A stretch of DNA of 8,665 nucleotides, taken from contig JABJCF010000564.1 in assembly GCA_018665625.1 (NCBI GenBank), positions 1-8,665 of the forward strand, in the 5' to 3' direction. Within the stretch, counting starts at the first letter, position 1. The number at the start of each line of letters is the position of its first letter. Under the pieces are notes generated by a model. It was not told where the DNA came from and ran no database searches. It was given only the letters and a program-made list of their open reading frames with translations. Source of the stretch: Nitrospina sp. (GTDB lineage Bacteria; Nitrospinota; Nitrospinia; Nitrospinales; VA-1). Positions 6,201 to 8,665 of this stretch are shown here, piece by piece. The position numbers and the translations under genes are program-made.

Positions 6201-8665
6201 ATTGAACCAACTTGGAGTTTTATATTTTCAGGCGGGGGCTGCCCGTGAAAGTTTGAATTATTTTAAAGATTCCTTTTTGCTTTCCAAAAAACTTGATAAC
6301 CGAAATGGCCTTGCTGTCAATTCAGCGAATATGGCTCGGGCTGTTTTCACTTTAGGTTCCAGAAATAATGTGAAAGACAAATTAGATGAGGTTATTGAAT
6401 ATTTACTGATTGCAGCTGAATCTAGCGAATCGTCATCGTCGATTGTTTTGCACAATTATTTAGGCATTTTATTTCATATGCAAGCTTTCGATAGAGGTGA
6501 GCCTATTTCATCAAAGTTAAATGAGGTTGAACAGGTGAAAATGGGATTGGGTGGTTTGCGTAATAGTAGGATTCAAGTAAAGAAATCAATCCAGCATTTT
6601 AAAATGGCGCTGAATCTTGCAAAAAAGGATGCCAAAAAGCATGGGTCTGGAATAAGGCAAAATTTGGAATTGACTCGCCACCTTGCAGGGATGAAAGACA
6701 GTGTGTCTACATGGAGCCCGCCTGTCGAAGTTCGTTGGCAATTTATCTATTTGAATGCGCTAAGGTTGGAAAATTCAAAACGGTTATCACGTCTTTTGGA
6801 TGCTGAAAATGAATTAGCACGTTTGCCGTATCGTGCAATTTCAACTGATCGATCAACGCTGGCGATGGTTGAACAGCTTTATCGAGAAATAACCTTGCGG
6901 TTATTTGAACAGAAAAAATACAGTGAGGCATTTTTATTTTCTGAGAAAGGGAAAAAACGAATCACTCAGGTATTGGCCCCGCCTTATAGCTTTGCTGACG
7001 AAGAAAAGCGGGAATATCTTAACGAGATAGAAGCTTATGCAAAGCAATTACATTTTGTCGAAAGAGATGAGACGGAAACCTTGTTGGAAGAATATCAGGA
7101 GTTTCTCGAGTTGGTTCGCGAAGATGATCCGGCTTTTGTCGATTGGGTTTCTTCTGATGTGCCTGCTATAGATGTGTTGCAGTCCCTACTGCGTAAAGAT
7201 GAAATATTTTTAAAACTGCAAAGGCATGGAAACGACGTGCTGGTTTGGAATATTAATGGTGAAAAAATTTCAGCAGGTCGAATTTCAGAGGATAAAAAAT
7301 TCTTTCAATTAGTTGATCAGATTTCCGAAATTGAATTGAATAGAGAAAATATTGAAGCGATATCAAAGAAGCTGCTTACTCCATTGCAAGGGATATTTGA
7401 AAATGCAAAATCCATTATTCTTTTAGCAGAGGGACGGTTGGAGTTTTTACCCTGGGCTGCGCTTAAATTGAATCACCGGCCTTTGATTGAAACCAGCAAG
7501 CTTACATTTGTTTCTTCATTACCTCACTTTGTTCGTTCGGCAAGTTTGAAGAATCTTTATAGTTCCCGGTTGATGACTGTTGAATCCAGCCTATCTTTCG
7601 ATGCGGAGCCCTTGTTCGCATCGATGATTAGTTTGAAAGGAAACGCGGCAAATCGAAAATCCTTTCTAAAGGAATGGGATCATTTTGGTTTGGTTCATAT
7701 TGAAAGCCCTTCTCGAGTATTTCATCATGATTTAAAATCTTCATTTATTTCTTTGAATAAAGAGCCTGGGAAATTTGAGCGCATTTCAATTGAGTCGTTA
7801 TATGCCGATCCGGTGGAGTCTCATTTGTTTTCTTTGACTGATGTAGAACATGCGTTCGATTCTCGGTTGGACTTATCGCCAACGGCTGTTTTGCTGCAAG
7901 GCTTGTCTTTTAAGGGGTATCCGGGTGCTTTGTTGCATACGGGTAGACCCGCTTTTCCAGATGAGTTTAATAAATATTTTGTTTCGACCCTGGCAAATGG
8001 TAATCCTGCAGAATCGTTGCGGAATGCTCAGATTGCTTTAGCAAAGAACCATCCTGAAAATTTTGATTGGGCTCGCTACCGCTATTACGGTTTTTCTGGA
8101 ATGAGTGAAACTGAAAAACAGGAGTTTGCAGGCACGCATATCAAATCGAATGTACTCAAGGGTGCAACTGCGTCAAAAGCGGGTGATTTGAATTCCGCAA
8201 TTAGCTATCTTGAGAAAGCTCTGGTGCTAACGGCTTTTGTTACCGAGGGAATGGACCTGGGGCGAAATTTTCGAGCTGAAACCATCGTCAAGGCTCTGGC
8301 TACAGCAGCTTTTAAGCTGGGGAACTATGAAAAGGCGATCCATTACCAAAAACGTATTTTGCCGTTTGCGGAAAAGGAAGAGGACCCGGAAGAACTAGCC
8401 GATGCATATTATTTCCTTGGTTTGCTTTATTCATTAGCCGAAAAATTTCCAGAGGCCGTAGAGCATTTAAAAACTGCGCTTTCTACTTTTGAAGAATACG
8501 AAATTCTTGACCGGCTGGCGCAAAGTTATAGCCAATTGGGAATCGTTGAGGAAAATGCAGCGGAGTATGCTAAAGCGCTAAAGGCTTTTTCAGCCTCACA
8601 GAAGATTAATGAAGAAATTGGTGAGGATTTAAATCGGGCTCGGGAATTTCGCAGGATAGGAAAAA
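3127..8665 (+). CDS. Exported giant PD40 propeller-TPR-CHAT-TPR protein, 3' end outside window
   Basis: One uninterrupted frame encodes at least 1846 residues and leaves the window without a stop. An in-frame TAA at 3112-3114 forces the start to ATG 3127 or the adjacent ATG 3130; no Shine-Dalgarno is visible. Residues 1-27 form a Sec signal peptide (Arg10, hydrophobic core 11-22, VLA cleavage after Ala27) with no lipobox Cys. Residues 32-303 are six PD40/TolB-like blades. TPR-type helix pairs fill about 320-1280. A linker of the kind preceding CHAT domains follows (AFLFSEKGKKR, 1268-1278). CHAT spans about 1345-1658, with RLEFLPWAAL at 1437-1446. More TPRs run from 1672 to the edge. CHAT proteins are usually caspase-like proteases guided by TPRs, but both catalytic positions are substituted here. 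The likely role is a periplasmic or surface scaffold or sensor; this is inference. The partner is unknown. Function is uncertain, architecture is fairly sure. Confidence 0.93.
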   Translation, partial: MMFSLGSINRIGLALLLSVVLVSPVLASQPVQITSNPGEDFAPSISRDGSFMVYVSDTSGNLDLWMKYLAPGIQPPDRRLTFHSTEDKSPTISPDGKQVAFVSNRSDPRGDIYVLDLQKVGQSDPSPLVQGKGGEADPAWSADQKYIYFASGTNEVSIYKIDVTSGEKSLVLKKGGINLSSSSKGEYLAFATGDTKSDLKVLNLKTNSLIELSHGPEIDVLPGWSNNSIFFTRYSDDTNRDGQLGIDDNPNIWKLDFVEGRAVNLRQLTDSSSYDFYPQPGTSDTVIYASHQKGSVDIWQLPQSGRIAFAKDHAASLENLETACSEESYFCAMALSNQIRQFPNAAGLAEIRYRLAVLNRKLKHANPAKKIFQEILKDHRDNKIISGLSEIEILLLDIDTEGGSSSHLIEEGLGKLDSIIREYSGHARVEARGFLEKGKLLLMNKTPDQALSYFQKVIGGGFGQRDLAAEAAFLQSRIYKWVGNREKLVQSFVQVVKDFPDVQIWKQKAIEEILRLHEEQLILEKKVSRLQALTQVYKETPLLAAAIQNRIGALYYSAAENLLAKEAYRKTIKNFKKEQGEAFKARFELAKIYAEEENFDESLNIYKEVSNESKTLEPYFSEARKGQVKKTLEKGEWELRVGEVKLAIKTFLKLIEFSPNTVAAHRGYLRAASALKKSVPAVQLYQSRVKEHPESAAELYALGLAYTYLDPPALDKAETEISKALAKNSQQVFFHQTLGWVYEQKERQQSGFLEKALHEYQIALALNDENENPRNEADLLLNLGNGHYLLNNPLSARHYYRKREETGLAFLNAEREALYRQRYGEASFKTGDPANSVKQFKKSMELIKKTENLSRLAELHDRIALAYQEKEDYELAVKHFSKSLDLNRQTGNQSSVSRALRNIANNVYSQNRLQPNSEKMSQALKYYFEAIDRLEKFGVADKKKKSSSLIEVNIEAGISDDVSAAAFGFDKVGEQKLIFHYIGKIYGDFGDNKKAIEYFQKKLTLIPGGLDVDKNIPVLLEKALLLNQLGVLYFQAGAARESLNYFKDSFLLSKKLDNRNGLAVNSANMARAVFTLGSRNNVKDKLDEVIEYLLIAAESSESSSSIVLHNYLGILFHMQAFDRGEPISSKLNEVEQVKMGLGGLRNSRIQVKKSIQHFKMALNLAKKDAKKHGSGIRQNLELTRHLAGMKDSVSTWSPPVEVRWQFIYLNALRLENSKRLSRLLDAENELARLPYRAISTDRSTLAMVEQLYREITLRLFEQKKYSEAFLFSEKGKKRITQVLAPPYSFADEEKREYLNEIEAYAKQLHFVERDETETLLEEYQEFLELVREDDPAFVDWVSSDVPAIDVLQSLLRKDEIFLKLQRHGNDVLVWNINGEKISAGRISEDKKFFQLVDQISEIELNRENIEAISKKLLTPLQGIFENAKSIILLAEGRLEFLPWAALKLNHRPLIETSKLTFVSSLPHFVRSASLKNLYSSRLMTVESSLSFDAEPLFASMISLKGNAANRKSFLKEWDHFGLVHIESPSRVFHHDLKSSFISLNKEPGKFERISIESLYADPVESHLFSLTDVEHAFDSRLDLSPTAVLLQGLSFKGYPGALLHTGRPAFPDEFNKYFVSTLANGNPAESLRNAQIALAKNHPENFDWARYRYYGFSGMSETEKQEFAGTHIKSNVLKGATASKAGDLNSAISYLEKALVLTAFVTEGMDLGRNFRAETIVKALATAAFKLGNYEKAIHYQKRILPFAEKEEDPEELADAYYFLGLLYSLAEKFPEAVEHLKTALSTFEEYEILDRLAQSYSQLGIVEENAAEYAKALKAFSASQKINEEIGEDLNRAREFRRIGK
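3220..4035 (+). other. Six-bladed PD40/TolB-like beta-propeller domain
   Basis: Six repeats of about 36-50 residues start near 32, 79, 127, 168, 208 and 266. The clearest blades carry the PD40 pattern of a Pro-Ser/Thr-(x)-Ser-x-Asp-Gly turn, a hydrophobic strand, a Ser-Asn/Asp turn and a closing D-(I/L)-(W/Y) strand: SISRDGSFMVYVSD (44-57), TISPDGKQVAFVSNRSD, and DIWQLP at 297-302. Blade 4 lacks the Asp-Gly turn. Blade 5 carries an inserted acidic loop (237-248). Such propellers commonly bind proteins or glycans at the envelope; the ligand here is unknown. Confidence 0.85.
4084..6966 (+). other. Long TPR solenoid (residues about 320-1280)
   Basis: Repeated helix pairs match the TPR pattern (small or aromatic residues at 8, 20 and 27, often with a Gly-Asp/Asn turn). 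The clearest are at 427-458, 579-612, 697-729, 776-808, 818-850, 855-890, 974-1007 and 1022-1057, for example IALAYQEKEDYELAVKHF (863-880) and LGVLYFQAGAARESLNYF (1029-1046). Several repeats are irregular or interrupted, notably at 936-973 and 1119-1150. TPR arrays are protein-binding scaffolds, and in CHAT proteins they normally position or gate the caspase-like domain. Confidence 0.85.
7159..8100 (+). other. Degenerate CHAT (caspase-like) domain lacking the catalytic dyad
   Basis: Residues 1345-1658 follow the order of CHAT landmarks: IFLKLQ...VLVWNI strands (1360-1376), ILLAEGRLEFLPWAAL (1431-1446), a SLP turn (1464-1466), the strand LVHIESPSR (1522-1530), the strand TAVLLQGLS (1586-1594), the late helix ESLRNAQIALAK (1629-1640) and a WARYRYYG element (1648-1655) corresponding to the usual W-A-x-F-x-x-x-G. 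The catalytic His of the family HxxxHG motif is replaced by Pro1528, and the Cys of the SAC motif by Leu1593. No Cys is present anywhere in the domain, so proteolysis by the normal mechanism is not expected. Confidence 0.8.
8140..8665 (+). other. Second TPR array C-terminal to CHAT, cut by window edge
   Basis: At least three or four further TPR-like repeats are visible: about 1674-1706 (AGDLNSAISYLEKAL), 1721-1752 (LGNYEKAIHYQKRIL), 1756-1790 (FLGLLYSLAEKFPEAVEHL) and 1795-1832. The last residues (LNRAREFRRIGK) look like the first helix of another repeat, so the protein continues well past the window. CHAT is most often the last domain, so TPRs on both sides are uncommon. Confidence 0.8.

Noticed and set aside
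6421..6443. Serine-rich TCG/TCA micro-repeat, a possible slippage or phase-variation tract
   Set aside because: Only a few imperfect codon repeats (SSESSSS, residues 1099-1105), too short and irregular to act as a contingency repeat.
3187..8041. Short frames inside the giant gene (minus strand at several places from 3187 to 6931, plus strand 7850-8041)
   Set aside because: The giant frame is open throughout with clear domains; these short frames lie across it and look like chance.
3127..8665. Assignment of the CHAT protein to a defence or CRISPR-linked system
   Set aside because: No CRISPR array, effector, gasdermin, reverse transcriptase or nuclease gene is nearby, the protein carries a signal peptide, and the CHAT dyad is missing.

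Overview
The window holds three protein-coding genes and no RNA gene, CRISPR array or insertion sequence that I can support. On the minus strand, 76-1602 is a complete nuoN, the antiporter-like membrane subunit N of respiratory complex I. Divergent from it, 1798-3021 on the plus strand is a complete gene for a 407-residue cytoplasmic protein of unknown function. From 3127 a single open frame runs off the right edge of the window, giving at least 1846 residues. It encodes an exported multidomain protein: Sec signal peptide, six-bladed TolB/PD40-type beta-propeller, a very long TPR solenoid, a CHAT (caspase-like) domain, then more TPRs.

The organism is probably a Gram-negative bacterium of moderate G+C (hand-counted 60-nt stretches gave about 45% in the first two genes and 30-42% in the large gene). 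A full-length complex I subunit and a PD40-TPR-CHAT giant would suit the Nitrospinota or the former Deltaproteobacteria. This placement comes from general resemblance only and is tentative.

Layout: 1-75 is the region downstream of nuoN, with no gene seen. 1603-1797 is a divergent promoter region serving nuoN to the left and the unknown gene to the right. 3022-3126 is a short gap with a possible promoter for the giant gene. The three genes do not form an obvious pathway: nuoN is bioenergetic, while the exported giant looks like a scaffold or sensor.

The most interesting element is the giant protein. Its CHAT domain keeps the fold landmarks, but at the two catalytic positions it has Pro1528 (expected His) and Leu1593 (expected Cys). 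The only cysteines in the visible protein, 324 and 331, lie far away. It therefore looks like an exported pseudoprotease built into a propeller/TPR scaffold, with an EF-hand-like calcium loop in the propeller. A second point is that nuoN is not preceded by nuoM, so it is separated from the usual end of the nuo operon.
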